A DNA stretch of 64,000 bases from Camarhynchus parvulus (GCF_901933205.1 NC_044584.1:15606501-15670500), one strand, 5' to 3'; positions 23,501 through 40,407 are shown, counted from the first letter of the stretch. The notes: a model not told the origin generated them from the letters alone. A program made the numbers and translations.

Positions 23501-25688
23501 CCCTTCTGCAAAATGATTTTATACTTTACAGTGGTGTTCTAATATTATGTTTTTTGAATATGCAATTCCATTTTTCTTAACTATTATGGCATGAGAATGA
23601 GATTCCTTCTGTTGTTTTTGCAACAATAATTTAAAACATTAACTACTAGAATAAAAAGAAAGAAAAAGAAACAGAAACAAAAACAATTCTAGCAATTCTT
23701 ATGCCAAACTGCAGCTAGAAACAAATTTGAATTCTGATCCTGCAAACTTTGTTACCTGTACTCAGTCTGAAACCACTTAGTAGTCCTTTCAGTTTCAGTG
23801 GGATTTTATGAAAACATAGATAAGCACTGCCAGGAATGGGACTTTAATCTGGTGCATCTTAATTCCTACAGAATGGACACGAAATGATCAGATTAAAAAG
23901 AAAAAAAAAAAAGAAAAAGAACAGAAAAAAGATGTCCCTCTCAATTCCTAACATTTCTTTTTCCTTAACTTTCCATTTAATTGAGAGAATCTAAAGGTAC
24001 TTCTGCAAATGAAAGTATGAAAATACCCTGTAGCTGTAGCTGAAATATCTCTGAGCAAGGTGAGATGCACCCAGCCCTGCCTCAGGCACCTCCAGCAGCT
24101 CCCTGCAGACAGCTGGGCTGCAGCCCTGGTGGAACAGGAGCCTTCTGTAACGAGTCTGACCTGTCTAACTGAGGCAGGGATGTTACAAACCCAGCCAGGA
24201 AAGCCTTTTCCTTCTGAAATCCTTTCCAGGATCTCGCCTTTAGCACAAGGCACTGGGATGTTTTCACGCTGCAAAGCCAACGTCAAAAAAAAGATCAATT
24301 TGGAAGCATCTCCTTATGCCATCCCCCAAAACCCTAACAAAACCTTACACTTGTGCAGGTGTGGTGGTTAAAATGCCCACCTGGGGAAGGTTTAGTGGCT
24401 AAACCAAAGTTTAAACTCCTCCCACGTGTGCTCAGCTCCACCCTGTCAGCAAAAGCAGCGAAGGTGGCCAGTGGGGGACAGCTCTGGAAATTAATGGGAT
24501 TACACAGCAGCAGCAGGTCTGGGCAATCCATGTCTTTTGCAAACATTGTTGAACAACCATAATTTAACAATAATAAATTTTGGCCAGAGTAGCAGATTCT
24601 AAGCCACCAAATTCCATCCATTTTAGTTGTTTACTGAAAAAGTGATGAATGTTCCAGCTGAGTTTGGGCTGGCAGGCAAGGGGACTAATTAATGTCTGAG
24701 TAATAAACCAGGAGATTTCAGCTGTTCCATTTAGGTTAAAAAAAAAAAAAAAAGGCTTTAATTCCAGAAAATAAATATTAACAGAATTAAAATACATCTG
24801 ATTTAAGATAGATTTTTGATGTATATGATCTTTAAATATGACAGGTTACAGTATGTCTAGAGCAGGGATAACATTCCATCACTAATAATAAATGATATAT
24901 GAGTTACAGGAAGATTGAAACATTCGTGAATAAACTTTTTAGTGTGTCTGACATGGCAAGAAAAGGAACAAAAGATATGTATATGACAGACATAAACCCC
25001 TATAATGCAGCTGACATCACAGGTGAACACACTGGGCTACAGTTTGGCACCAGGTGATGCAGTCCTGGCCATTCTATCTTGCTTTATTTCTTAAATACTG
25101 AATAAATTGAAGTATGCATTTAAGGCAAAGTAATTTTGGAAAAAAATATTAAATGTCTGCAATACAATAAGAACTCTTTTAATAAAATAAATGCTAAAAT
25201 AGATTGTTTTCAAAGGGTTGGTGTACTAAGGCTTTAACTAAAGAGGAAAACATCTGCACTTCATCTGGAACAATCACATATTTCCTCAGCTAATTAATTA
25301 CTAAAGAGGATAGTTATTGGGTATCATTGTCATCTTTCATTTTAATAAAGGAAAAAAAATACCTGTACTGATACAAACCTGCCTACAAATATCTTTAATA
25401 ACTATGGAGTCATAAAATAAATGAAATAATTACCCTTGAACAATAAGGACAGCAAAAAACAACATCCCCATATAACAGATGACAGTTTGGAGTAGTTAAA
25501 ATTACCCCCTTTAAAAGATATGAGTCCAATGATTTTCATACTGCTTAGAAAACTGACTGACAGCTCAGAAGATGTTTTCACTAACATAAAATTTCAGGCA
25601 TTATTTTGTCACAGCAGTGCAGTTGTTTCCTTTTACTCAGATATTTTAAACAAAACACAAAATTCCACAGGTGAATTAAACTGCTTAC
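20564..25688 (-). other. RBFOX1: RBFOX1 intron between the 93-nt and 54-nt RRM exons
   Basis: The intron is 5125 bp. Its 3' part (20564-22143) is rich in TGCATG. The stretch 22150-22440 and 24050-24500 is a little GC-richer but holds no recognisable gene. A runs occur at 21850-21910, 23895-23925 and 24738-24754. I saw no further exon. Confidence 0.9.
20567..20601 (-). promoter_or_regulatory. Two TGCATG sites at the 3' splice site of the 93-nt exon
   Basis: One site (20567-20572) covers intron positions -9 to -4, between the pyrimidine tract and the AG. The other (20596-20601) covers -38 to -33, at the upstream edge of the tract, where a branch point is expected. Upstream RBFOX sites generally repress the following exon, which fits the known autoregulated skipping. 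Confidence 0.8.
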
Positions 25689-25742
25689 CTTTGAGCCTCG
25701 CTCATTAAAAATAATTTCAACATCTAAGATTTTACCAAATTG
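25689..25742 (-). CDS. RBFOX1: RBFOX1 coding exon, RRM strands 2-3 (54 nt)
   Basis: The exon encodes 18 residues, QFGKILDVEIIFNERGSK, in phase 0 at both ends. This is the second beta strand and the loop before RNP1 of the Fox RRM, with the Ile and Asn of EIIFN on the RNA-facing side. The acceptor is a tract ending TTTCTTTGCAG at 25743 and the donor is GTAAGC at 25688-25683. The amino acid sequence is identical to the vertebrate RBFOX RRM as known. The final Lys is the first residue of RNP1, whose remainder lies in the next exon, so the motif is split across the boundary. Being 54 nt, the exon could be skipped without a frameshift, but the RRM would then not fold. Confidence 0.97.
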
Positions 25743-28418
<2,676 letters not shown>

Positions 28419-28510
28419 CTAAAAGGGTAAAGTAAAATAAAGCACAGTGTAAGTATTTCTGACATTTTTAATACAAGGGGGTGAACTTAAATTCTCAAAA
28501 AAAGAAAACT

Positions 28511-28540
28511 CAAATAAACCAACCAACCAACCAACAAACA
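28511..28540. repeat. (AACC)n microsatellite
   Basis: AAACCAACCAACCAACCAAC, a run of about four to five tetranucleotide units, lies close to the acceptor side of the 144-nt exon. Confidence 0.8.
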
Positions 28541-30002
28541 GTTAAATCTGCTCCAAAGTAGTGAGGAATACCTGAAGTTTAAATACATGAAAATCAAATC
28601 CATTTCTGTCTCAACAGCATACATTTCCAGTGATAACATGTATTTGGAATAAACTGGAGAATGAGTAAATTATTATTATAGATTTGCTTAGCTATTCTTA
28701 AATAACAAATGAATTCCTATAAGACTGCAGAAATTCCTTTAACCCTTTCTGTGTTTGCCGAGGTAAGGAACAGGACCTGCAGTCCAAATGCTGCCTGCTG
28801 GCAGGGCAAGCCAGACACTTTGAAATGAGATTAGTGCTTTTATTCAGAGGCCACTGGGATTCCCCACAGCAGGCAGGTAACACATCTCATCCTCTTTGCC
28901 ATTCCATAAGCAGCGCTGATGGGCACTGGAGGGTCATCCTGTCCAGATAAATGGTGCCCATTATGGAAAAGGCCTTGAGTTGTCAGAGGGAACAGAAGTT
29001 TAATCAGTGGTGAAGGTTGCCTGACACAAGTGTGAGACCCAGAAACAAAGTTGTGCAGATTTTCCTCCTCACCGCAATGAGGTTATGTCATGGTCCTTCC
29101 TACAGGGACACCCTTCCCTGGGTTAAAATTCTGGTTTAAAACACAAGGACATTGCCATGTGTTATGATTTAACAAACAAATTATAAATCTGCAGTGAGAT
29201 GAGGAAAAAAACCATAAAATGCCCCTCATCCAAAAAGTAAAATTAACAAGCGCTGGTCTATCAGTATGTTATAGAAATTACTCATCTCTGTTCTTTAATG
29301 ATGTCCTACAGTGCCTAATTAATTACTGCTTGTACAGCACACAGTCATTAGCCAAGGCTCTGTATGGGTATTTTAAAACAGCACAGCCACTCCTTTGCAT
29401 GGGCAGAAGGGTTGGGAAGAATAGAAGGGGAAAGAAAATGGTTGAATGAAAAACTACAAGGATGATCTGACAGCAATCACTCTCTCTGCTCTTCCCTTTT
29501 TCCTTCTGACCCCGTTGTTTTTCTAATTATTCATCTTTCTCTTGTGTGCTAATGTCACATTCAGTTTGTCTTTCTCAGTTTTCTCATTTAAAGAACAAAA
29601 AGGAGAACTTGCCCATTTCCTGCTAGTATGAAATTTCTTTTAGGAGACAACAGTTTAAGCAACATAAAAATGGTTAAATAAAATAAACCTTACCACACAG
29701 CTTTATTACCAACAAGCCTGTTGAAGAGGAAGCAAAAGAACTCAAACAGAACACATCATTTACATCAGCAATAACTACATAGAAATTGAATTCTAGCAAG
29801 TGAAATTCAACAATATCCTCCCTAAGTAATACAAATGGTCTCAAATTAAAAGTACTACCATCTATATTGCCTATAGTTCTGTGCTAAGAGCACTTTATAA
29901 ATAAAGGTGCTCATGTCTGCAGCAGCATCAGTCCATCAGGAGCATCTCTGATATTTCACAGGATACGATGAGACTCACACAAATACAAACTTTTGTGGGC
30001 AC

Positions 30003-30039
30003 TGAAGAAAGATTTACAAGTGAAGAAAGATTTACAAGT
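30003..30039. repeat. 18-bp perfect tandem duplication
   Basis: GAAGAAAGATTTACAAGT occurs twice back to back. It is a recent local slippage with no visible function. Confidence 0.85.
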
Positions 30040-33000
30040 GATCCAAACAAATAATGGGACCAGATCAAGTGTAAACCTAAAACTGAGTCAGTGCCACCAC
30101 ATCTCTTCATGTGCTACTCCCTGAACTCACAGGCCCACAAAGTAAATAATTTATCTTTATGAATATTTAGAGATTTAGATAGAAAATATGGTATATAGCT
30201 GTCAAGAGACAAAAATGTTCCATGCTAATCTATTGTTAGCTAAAATCAACTCAAAAATTCAAACTTGAGATTTTGATGTAGATATCTCACCCAGAGACAC
30301 CACAGGGATTATTTTCTACCTTCAGGCATAAAAGGAGAGAAACACGGAAGAAATTTGGTATGTGGGGGGAAGACAGACTGGAAACTCTTGAAATACAACA
30401 CTCCAGAAGAATTTGAGGTCAATTAGATTAGTCTGAAGAGAAGCAAAGAATTCTAAAGGTGCTGTTAAGCTTCAGGAACAGAGGGTGCCCAAGGAAGAAA
30501 TTATATAATCAGTGTCCTGTACAAATGCAAATGGAAAAGAGTAATCTCTGTTCATGTTATTCATAGAAATGAGGAGTAGAAGGGCTGAGCTGTGCACCAC
30601 AAACATCCCAAAGCACTGGGAGCAACTGCCCTACTTAGCAGCCGAACAGATTATGGTCAACAAAATCCAGTGGGGTTTCTGAAGGTGGTGTTAAAATGGA
30701 GCTACAAATGATGGGTGAAGAGGATAAATCCAGGTATACTGGTATTTTCCAGGCCTTTGGTTGGTTTTACCACTTTTAAAAACAAATTTTATTCTAAGAA
30801 GCCTCAAATCTGCACTCTCAGCACAGAATGCCTCAGAGTCTGGGCAGCGAGGGCTGAAAACCAGAAACTTTAGCAAGTCCCTGTCACCAACAATTCATAA
30901 CTGTCCTCGACCCTCAAGATCCCTGGGGCAGAATTACCAGGGCTAAAGCATGTAGAACATAGGAAAAGGCTTGGCAATGTAACAGGCTCTTCACAAAGCA
31001 CATTATCATCCAGAAATCCACGGCTGTGCCCGGAGAGCTGGACAAGGATAACCATGAATTGGAACTGGAATGTGAAGATGATGCAAAAATTAACACCAAG
31101 GAGGTAAAACACACCAGGGACAGAGGACAGGCTGGATTTTGAAAAATCCCATCCAGGCAACTTTCAGAGCTCTGTGGACTCATGGAACCAGAATCTAATT
31201 TACCTAACACATACAGAACACATTCCAGGAGAATACCTTCACTGCTGAAGGACCTGAAGAGTGGTGTTTGATAATCCTTGAAAAATTAATTCATGTGAGG
31301 ATGTAGCCTTATCCTTCCTCCATCCCTGCAGTCCTGGATGCAATCAGGCTGCTTTCTGGCCCCTATTCCACCACATATTTGCAATTATAAAAAATTAAAA
31401 TTCTTAATATATGATAGTCTTAAGACTTATAATGAAAGTTATAAAAACAGAATGCAGAAATAGAAGATCAAATTCTCACTCACAGCAAAACAAATTGAGG
31501 TGAGCTCCCTTTACTTCAGCGAGCTGCTGAGGGCTTAAGTGTTAAAATAAATTAGAATTGAAACATTCTAACATATCAAAGAGGGCATTTCAGAAAAGGA
31601 TTTTTTTGATGTAAGATAATTTCAGTATAAACATTTGGTATCCTTTTAAACCAAATCCAACATCAGGAGAGTTAATATCTATCCTTCCCTGAAGAAATTC
31701 TTTACCTTTAGCAAAATACTTTTCTTTTTGTTTCCTTAACTCAGTTCTAGAACCAAAAAGCTTCTATTATTTAAAAGACTTTATTCAAGTTCTTAAAGAC
31801 TTCACGCTGAAGTAAAATTGTTGAAGTAATTTTTCTGGTTTCCCTTCCTAGATTTTTCCTGAGAATTTAAGAACCAAAAATTATACAAGCGAAGAAAATC
31901 ATTAAACCAAATATTTGTTTGGATAAAATAAATTTGATAACTTTTTGTTTGGAAAAAAATATTAACTCCCCCCCCCCTTCCTTCCTTTAAGGCCATTTTA
32001 ATCCAAGTTTGCAGCAATTTTCACTCAAAAATACATTCTAAAACCTTCATGCAGCCCCTAATACAACCCCATTTCCCAGCTGATCCCGACTGGACACTGG
32101 AGTCTCATCTCCCACCCCCAGCACTGGTGGCAAAGGCCCCACACACAATAAAACAATGGTCAGTGAACCTGAAATCAGAGAGGGCCTTGTGCACATTGCC
32201 TGGGCAGAAAAACCCCATTCCATTCTCCTTGCTGGCTAATAGCAATTTTCTGTGTCCCTTTCCATCCATCACTGCAGACAGCCAGCCCTGCAATGCTCCT
32301 TACACCGGAATTTTAAGTGTTCCACTTTCCCTCCACTCTTTTTCACTGACTAATATCTTTCATTTCCTACAAAACCACGATGGTGTGCGCAAAATCTTTC
32401 ACCCTCAATGCCTGTTTCCAACACAATGAAATGCAGAAAACTGTTTGCACACCCCTACAGGAACGCTGCTCCCAATCTCAGCTTTTAAACACTGAATGGA
32501 ACACAGACCATAGGAATGCCTGAAATGGATCTAAACCTTTTATCTCTTTCTGGACAAAGTGAAAATAAGTATTACTGGAACATGAGAAAGCTTTACCAAG
32601 TCCTGATCATTCTGCTACAACCTGCAAACAAACACAAATCTGCTGCGTATCTTTTAAAACCACACCAATTCTAGAAGAACAACAGCCTAATTCTAGCAGG
32701 AATAACCTCTAAAATATTTACAGGGAGAAAAGAAAGAGGGGAAAAAATGAACAGATTTTTTTTTTTTAAATATTATCAACAGTAAATTAGATGATGAGTA
32801 TCTCATGTAAACATGCCAGCATAGGGTAAAGCTCTTCAGAATTTTAAGTTTAGCAAAAAAGAAAGCACCCATTGAATTTTTAATGAATGCTCAAAACAGC
32901 ACCTGTTTTGGTTTTTTTTTTTCCTGCTGCACCAATCAAGTTATTTCTCAGAGAAAAAGAGCTTGTGAATGTCTTCTAGGCATTATTTGATTAAGTTGAC

Positions 33001-34133
33001 AATATTATGTGAGCAATGGTTGGGTACCCACTGTGCTGTACTTTTGACCAAATTGATTTGTGTAATGAACACTTGCTCTGTCTCTTCTCCAGCCTGAACA
33101 GGGCTCTTGATTTAACCGGTGGTGCTGGAAGCCAAGTGAATTTACAGCCCCCACAGTCATTCTCTCTCAATCTGGAGAGAATAGCAGCAGCAGTACATGA
33201 GCAAGCATAATTCAATACATTGTGCTATAAGCACAGAAAATAATATCAGAGCTCTGCAATATACCTGTTTGATTTGATTTGTAAACCCGATAAAAAAAGC
33301 AATCGAGAAAAGTTCAGCAGAAAATATATATATACGTCCTGAGCAAAAATATAACCATGCCCAATGTGTACAAACTGAAAAAATCATGCATAGTAAATCA
33401 TCTTCATACTTCCCTCAGATAATATTGCACATTTTCCATTTTAAAAGGATCTAGATTCTGGAAAGTTACCTTTCCATTAAAAAGTGAGCAAAGAGAATAA
33501 TTTAAAACCGAGTTTGGGACTTTCTGAAAATGCTGTTTCCCAGATACACCACTAACACAGAGCTGACAAAGTGATGGCTTGTAGCTTTCCTGTTTTCTTA
33601 AGTAGATCGACTGATTAATTAATCATACTTGTTTTGGTAAATTTATATTCTGTAAAGTCCCAGCTCTGCAATGTGCTTCCCAGAAGCACAAAAACAGAAA
33701 AAAATTGAGTTACATATGCAAATCCATCTGTTTGGGCTTAAATTCACACAAAGATGTACACAGAAAAAAATTCTATTATTCTGTTATTTCACAACGGTGA
33801 TAAACATTACCAGAAATATCAGTGACTTCTCTTGTGTACTGCATTCTCTGCTATCCTTTTCTCATGAATAAGATCAATAGTAAGGTCTCATTGCTTTCAG
33901 GGTATTAAAAGTTGAGATTAATTCTTCAAATTAGCTCCAAAGATAAAAATACTTCCAGTACCTCATACTGCAAAGCATGCAGCTCATGCCACAGCCATTT
34001 AACCCTTTCTGAAGAGAATGTGCACTGTTCCTTGTTCTGAACTAATGCAAAAAGCACACAGATGTGGGACTTGCTGCCATGCACAAAGAAATAAAGAAAT
34101 GTAATAACATAATCATGCCTGCATTTGATAATT

Positions 34134-34195
34134 TGGAACTAGATGATCCTTAAGGTCACTTCAACACAAGCCCTTCCACGATTATGTTGCTAAAT
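34134..34195 (+). mobile_element. CR1 LINE 3' tail fragment
   Basis: GGAACTAGATGATCCTTAAG followed by GTCACTTCAACACAAGCCCT and a decayed ATTCTATG-like end matches the well-known 3' end of avian CR1 (the GGACTAGATGATC...AAGGTCCCTTCCAAC pattern). Only the tail is present, as is usual for 5'-truncated CR1 copies. Confidence 0.85.
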
Positions 34196-34608
34196 TTCTG
34201 GTGTCTCTGAGTGTCTCATGCTTGGTTTCAGAGACACTGCAAGTGAAACCCTGCAGGGCAAGCCCTGACCCATCCTGGTTTTAGTAGTAAAATTCCCTTT
34301 GGTTTCAGCTGGGTCACAGCTTCACCCTGATGTTACACCCACTTGACAAAGTAATTCCAGCATTACCACTCACTTCACTTACCACTAAATTATCACTAAA
34401 TCTCTATTTCCCAAATTAGAAAAGGTATAATGAAATTACAAAAGGTATAATGGTTTCATATTCTTTACAAAAACATTTTACTACCCAAAGCACCAAATGC
34501 AAACTGAGCAAAGCAGTCCCTGGGACAGGTCTGAAAGAAGCAGGCAGAGGAGCCAAGCCCTGTCCTGAAGGCTGTGCTGTCCCCTCTCCACAGTGCTGAG
34601 CTCTCACC

Positions 34609-34990
34609 TGTCACAGACATCTTCTATGAAAAATCCTTTCCTTAGGATTTTTTCTCCTGAGAAGCTGAGAGGCCTCAGGAACAAAATGTAAACAATGATT
34701 ATCTGCTGCTGTGGAATGCAACAGGTGCATCTGTGATTGGTCCATGTTGGTTGTTTCTAATTAATGGCCAATCACAGTCAGCTGGCTCGGACTGTCTCGG
34801 TCAGACACAAGCCTTTGTTATCATTCCTTTTCTATTCTTAGCCAGCCTTCTGATAAAATCCTTTCTTCTATTCTTTTAGTATAGTTTTGCTATAATATAT
34901 GCCATAAAATAATAACTCAAACCTTCTGAAACATGGAGTCAACATTCTCATCCCTTCCCTCATCCTGGGACCCCTGTGAACACCACCACA
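34609..34990 (+). mobile_element. Solo LTR, probably ERVK-like (copy 1)
   Basis: The element starts TGTCACAGACATCTTC and ends GTGAACACCACCACA, giving TG...CA ends over 382 bp. It is flanked by CTCACC (34603-34608) and CTCCCC (34991-34996), which agree at 5 of 6 positions; a 6-bp target duplication is typical of class II (ERVK) retroviruses. It aligns along its length with the reverse complement of 54615-54998. No internal retroviral sequence adjoins it, so it is a solo LTR left by recombination. It lies in the opposite direction to RBFOX1. Confidence 0.85.
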
Positions 34991-37900
34991 CTCCCCCTGG
35001 GCCCTGCCCAGTCTATTGATGCCCAAGAGCCATTCTCCCTCCCACCTCCCTAGCGGCAAGAGTGTGTTTGATGTTCAGTTGTGCCTGTTGCTCTCATTAC
35101 TAAACCCATCTTTGGGACATGAGGTGAGATGTGACACACACAGTTTGGGCTGTGAGGGACACAGGCAGGGTGTCAGTGCACCTCTGGGGAGGGAGAACAC
35201 CCAAGCACCTCCCTCCCTTCTGCAGCATCGCCTCTCACAGCTCCTCGAGCAGTCAGATGAATACAATTTACTGGCAGGAAGACAGTGTAAGGTGGCTGGC
35301 TCTGACTGGGGCATTTGTTTTAGATATACTGCCACACACAAGCACACCCCGCTAGAATCCCTTAATCCAATTTACTGACAAATGAAAAAGAACCTGAATA
35401 ATTTTGTGCTTTGCTTCAGCAGTTTCTGACGTTCCACTATTGAACATGCTCTGGGGTTTCAGCAGACTGGGTATTGTTCAGGGCTGAAGACTTACAAGCA
35501 GTAGTGATTATTTCTCTCATTTCTAGATGGATGCATTCTGGATGCTGATACCACAGGCTACAAGAAAGCACTGCTATTATTGTGATAGCTTATGCATGGA
35601 GAGCTAGCAGCCTAAATAAGAGATCATTAATTCTGGGGACAGATAGGAGCAATAAGATAGGTTTCTTAAGCCTCTGGTACTGCAGGACAACCAAAGAGTA
35701 ATTAATAACTTGGCTACATTAATTATTTTCCCCAATTAATCTTCCTTAACAATATGCAATATAGCCTTTATATAGTGCTTTACATTGCCTTTGCTGGTTC
35801 ATCATTTTTGTTCTAAAATATTCAGCAGGGTCTCAGGGAATAGTAGATCAATCATGTCTGGAGGAGAATCACCAAAAGCCATACATTTTTTGACTTGAGA
35901 ACACCTCTCAAAACTTGGGCCAAATTTGCCGGCATAAAGAGCAGATATTACTTTTAAAGGAATACTTGTAAAATGTTTAATGGAGTTGTGTGTAACCAAG
36001 CAGTTGGCAAGTTCAGTTAAGGACATGCAGCTGATGCCAGCATGTCAGTAACGTGAAATGGGAGAGGGAATGATAAAAGGTTGCCTCAATTAATTATTTA
36101 TTGCTTGCATCGATTCAATAAATATTTCTGACCACCTACTGATCCCATCCACAACATCACAAGAGCAATTAACAAAATCTTTCCCAATTAGCTGCATCCT
36201 GGCTCCATTAGCCAAGAAGAAAATGCATACACGCTATGCACATCCTTACAAGTTCATGCTACATATAATAAAACTCAATTATTGTGATATTTTCACAAGA
36301 TAATACTAAAATAAATTCCTACAATAAAAAAATAGCGGACAGATTAGGAAATATCATACTATCAAAGGACAAAAGCATTAATTTAATCCAAATAAAAAAT
36401 CTTAAGTAGTGATACAGAGTCACAAAGAAATATTCAATTGATTTTGTTATTCCTCTTTCACCTGTTAGTCAGAAGTCTGTTTTCTTTCCGATGTAAATCT
36501 TGCAGGAAGAAAGTGTTTAAAAATAACCTCGTTTCAATGCTTGAAAGCCTAATGTAAAATCCAGACAGGCAACCAATGAAAATATTAAAAAAACCCATGG
36601 CAATAAACATAGAAATCTTGATTAGAGGGGTTTTTATCATTTGAGTGGGAGCTGTAGCTTCACCCTGCACAGGCTGGTTCACAAAGTATTACCAGGAGAA
36701 GAAGCCACCAGGATGCTCAGCACTAAATAGTGCCATGCTCACGAGATTTTCCCCCACAAATTGCTCAGCACATTTACTCTGCAGATTCTCCTCTCATTTC
36801 TCTCCCTCTGGAGCTCCTTTCCCCCTGTGTGTCTGAAAGGACCCACAACACTCATGGGGTGCTTTCATGAGCACCTAAAACCCCAACACCACACCTGCCC
36901 TGCCTGACACCCCAGGGCTCCGGCTCCTTCCACCCACCACTCCACAAAAACTGGATTATAGGAAATAAGATATAAAAAATTATGTAAAACAAGACTTGGA
37001 AAGCATCTGAAAGTATCAATAGGGAATAGCTGTGGTATATTCTAAATACACAGAAATAGAGATTTGCCATCTAAATAACAAATTTAAGGGAAGAGGGGTA
37101 AAATAGGTGAAGAAATGTTGAAAGGTTTTGTAAAGCTTACAGGTAAATATACCTAATGGTTATGATAGGCCTTGAAACACTTTAAGTCACAATTTGAGAG
37201 GCAATAAATCAGGACACAGTGCCCTTGAGGATAAGACTTTCTGACTGATGCAAAACTTGGCATGCTTGGTTTCTGGAAATCCACTGATTCTCCCCAAGTT
37301 CTCCTGTCCAACTCATTTATTACCTTGATTTATGAAGAAATTATTCAGAAAAGAACATAAATCAATACATAGTAAGGCAACTGTACTTTTACCTGTGTCC
37401 ATTCATTCATGCACAAGCATTGCTGCTCTAATATAGAAGGAGATTCTTTTTTTTTTTTTAATGTTCTAATTAGCTTAAAAATTCTTTCAAGTGTTATCCT
37501 TCATAAGTCAACATTATAAAAGGCTGCAGTGCTGCAATAAAGCTTATTAAACTTTTGTTCTGGCAGCAGGCTCTACCTGGAAAAAATAACTTTCAACATC
37601 TGCAACTAACTTGTACAATGCTGTGACATATGACAATATTTGTCCAAAAAAAATTTTAAAAAGCACTAATTAAATACTGTGCTACAAAGCTTCAGATTAT
37701 ATTACTTCCTTTTTTTTTTTTTTTTTTAAAGGGGAAAGTGTCTTTAGATGGAGCATTTGCAGGTTTGGCTATGAGTTGTTTACCCTCAGCTTGAATCAAT
37801 GCACACTAGTTCCTGGAATTCCCCTCTGAACTAGATTGATGTCATGCATGTAAAGTCCCTTTTTGTGAGAGTTGTGTTGACACAACCAACTGCTGAGTGA

Positions 37901-39189
37901 ACTTGTGAGAGCAGAGTCTCATGCTGAGAGGGAACGGCTGATTGCTCCAGCTCCAGCTCAGGGAAAGAAAGAAAATGTGACAGTGTGATAAAAGGTTTTT
38001 CTCTGTTTGACCCCTCACCTCCTGCAGGATCCCTACTGTGACATTCCATTTGCTCACTTGCATATCTTTGCCCAAGGAGTCAGCTGCTGAACCCTCTGAA
38101 ATGCAGAGGAATTTGAGGGTTCTCCATGTCACAAAAAGACATTTTCTAAATCACATTGCTCTTTTTGTACTGAGGTACTCACCAGCTTAACAAGCAGCAG
38201 TTCAGTTCCTTGCAGGATAGTAAATTCTCAAACTTAGATTACCCATTTCATGAAAAAATGGCTGAATTTATTTTTTCTTTTTGGGTGTGTTTGGTGGTCT
38301 CATATCTTAGCAGGCTGCAGCCAAATGCAAGCAGCATTTCCTAAGAGCTGAGACATTCTGAATGGAAAAGAGGTCTGTACCTGCTCTTCTCCAAAGTCCC
38401 TGAAGTTTCCCAGTGGCACAACCAGACACAGAGAAGTCCACATCAAGGAACACTATGCTTGATGTAAATCATTCTTTTTCATCCTTCTCTTCAAGCTCAC
38501 CCAACACCTTTCCTTCATTAATGTGAAAGACAATTTAAAGTTTTAGGAAACATCCATTTGTCCTTCCCTTCTCCCACTTCAAAGAAGAAACAAATCTAAG
38601 GAATGGTGGATGTTTCAAAGAATTTTTAAAGGGTTTAAACCATCATTTAATATCCAGCTGTGAATGCTGATGTTGTGATGAATTCTGCTTGATCATATGA
38701 ATGCACAGTGCAGCTCCCACTGCAGAATTGCTTTGAATACTGATACTCAAGTTTAAGAAAACATCTTTTGAAGAACTGGAAACAGGACTTGGATTCCCCT
38801 GAAATCAAGTTTCCTTTCCTGGAAAAAGTTCTCAAGAAAGAGGGCAGAGGAGACGTTCTCAAACAGCAAACCTGGAATCAGGAGGATTGGCACTGTGAGT
38901 TTATCTAATTCTCATCCTTCCCTCTTGCTCACAGCAAACCTGCCAACAGACCTCTTCCTTTATTCATCCTCAAACACAGCACCCAGACATTTCTGAGCCA
39001 AGATACTTCTATTTTCATCTAATATCTGCACAGAGAAGCCATAACAGTCTTGGGCAGTTTTTCTGTGTAGTTTCCTTCAGGAATCAGCACAGGATGCCAC
39101 AGCCACACTCACTCAAGGGGCACAGATTCATCTCCCCTTGGTTCTCAGGAAAGGGACTTGGCCAATTGCAGTTGATAGATGAAAGCAGG

Positions 39190-39700
39190 CAGGGTGGGGT
39201 GACTGATACCCCAGGGGGCTGTGATGCCATGCAGAGGGACCCTGGCAGGCTGGAGGAACAGGCATGAGGAACCTCGTGAAGTTCAGCAAAGTCCTGCAGC
39301 TGGAGAGGAACAGCCAGAGCAGAGCTGCAGGAAATGAGTCCCAGTGGAATAGGAGTCAGCAGTGTGGGAGGGATTGGAGCACCTGGCAAACAAGGAGACA
39401 ATGAGAGAGCCAGCGGTGTTCAGCCTGTAAGGAGAAGGCATGAATGCCTGATGGGAGGGAGGAGGGATGAAGGAGCCACGCTCTGGCCAGTGGTGCCCAG
39501 GGAGAGAACAAAAGACAACGAGCAAAAGCTGCAGTACAGGACATCCTGTGGAGGAGCTGGGGAAAACTTGTCCTGTGAGTGCTCTGACATCAGAACAGAT
39601 TTCCCAGAGACCTTGTGGAGCTCCCTCCCTGGAGGAATTCAACACCCATCTGATTAACCTGCTCTAGCTGATCCCACTTGATTTGTCAGCAGATCAAAGC
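39190..39700 (+). mobile_element. CR1 LINE fragment, 3' region of ORF2
   Basis: Several stretches in order match the avian CR1 consensus as remembered: TGACTGATACCCCAGGGGGC near 39200, GAGGAACCTCGTGAAGTTCA near 39265, GATTGGAGCACC near 39371, GTGTTCAGCCTGTAAGGAGA near 39415, GGTGCCCAGGGAGAGAACAA near 39490 and the AGAGACCTTGTGGAGCTCCC block near 39608, ending with CCTGCTCTAGCTGATCC. The reading frame is broken and the 3' tail is missing. Weakly GC-rich sequence to about 39890 may be more repeat, unassigned. Confidence 0.85.
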
Positions 39701-40407
39701 CAGGTCCAGTGACAACGACCAGCCTTGTGCACCCCTGGGGAGCAGTGACAGAGCAGGAGCAAGGACAGCAATCAGAGGGTAAGGGACCTGTTCAGTGGAT
39801 CCCATGGCAGGCAGGGCTGTGATGGGGAGCCCAGTGGAGGTGGGCAGGGCAGGAAGGACCAGCAGACCTTGACAAGGGCTATTCACAAAGGCTGATGCCA
39901 GAATATAATGAAAAAACAACATGCAAAGGAAGAACATTGAAAAAGGCAGTGGGGAAAATGTTCATTTGGATGGGCAAAAATTTCCACTTTCTGAGGTGCA
40001 CACCTTGCTTTCTGTGGCCTGGCTCCAAAGAGACTCTCTCAGACACAGAGAAATTAAAACCTCCGCACCATAGCATGGCACTGCAGCAGAATAAACATTA
40101 CATAAAGCAAATTATCACACAATAAAGCAATATTATTATATCAGCAAATGGCAAGTGTAGGTCACCTCTTCCCATCACTGCTCTCCATCGTGTGATGGCC
40201 ACAACCCAAATAAACAAGGCACTCTTGAGGGAGGAAGGATGAATGTCACAGGAAGGCAATCCAGCACCACCACTCCCCTCACTGTGCATTGATTTACTTG
40301 GATTTACCTATTTTACCTTTAAAGCTCACTTGGATAGCTAAGATTCCTACATTCCTCTTGTAAATTCTCTTGACATATAAATTGAGTATTCTGTACAATA
40401 GTATAAC

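Noticed and set aside
39084..39657. Frames of 105-120 codons on both strands
   Set aside because: They lie in and around a decayed CR1 fragment; the frame does not follow the CR1 reverse transcriptase continuously.
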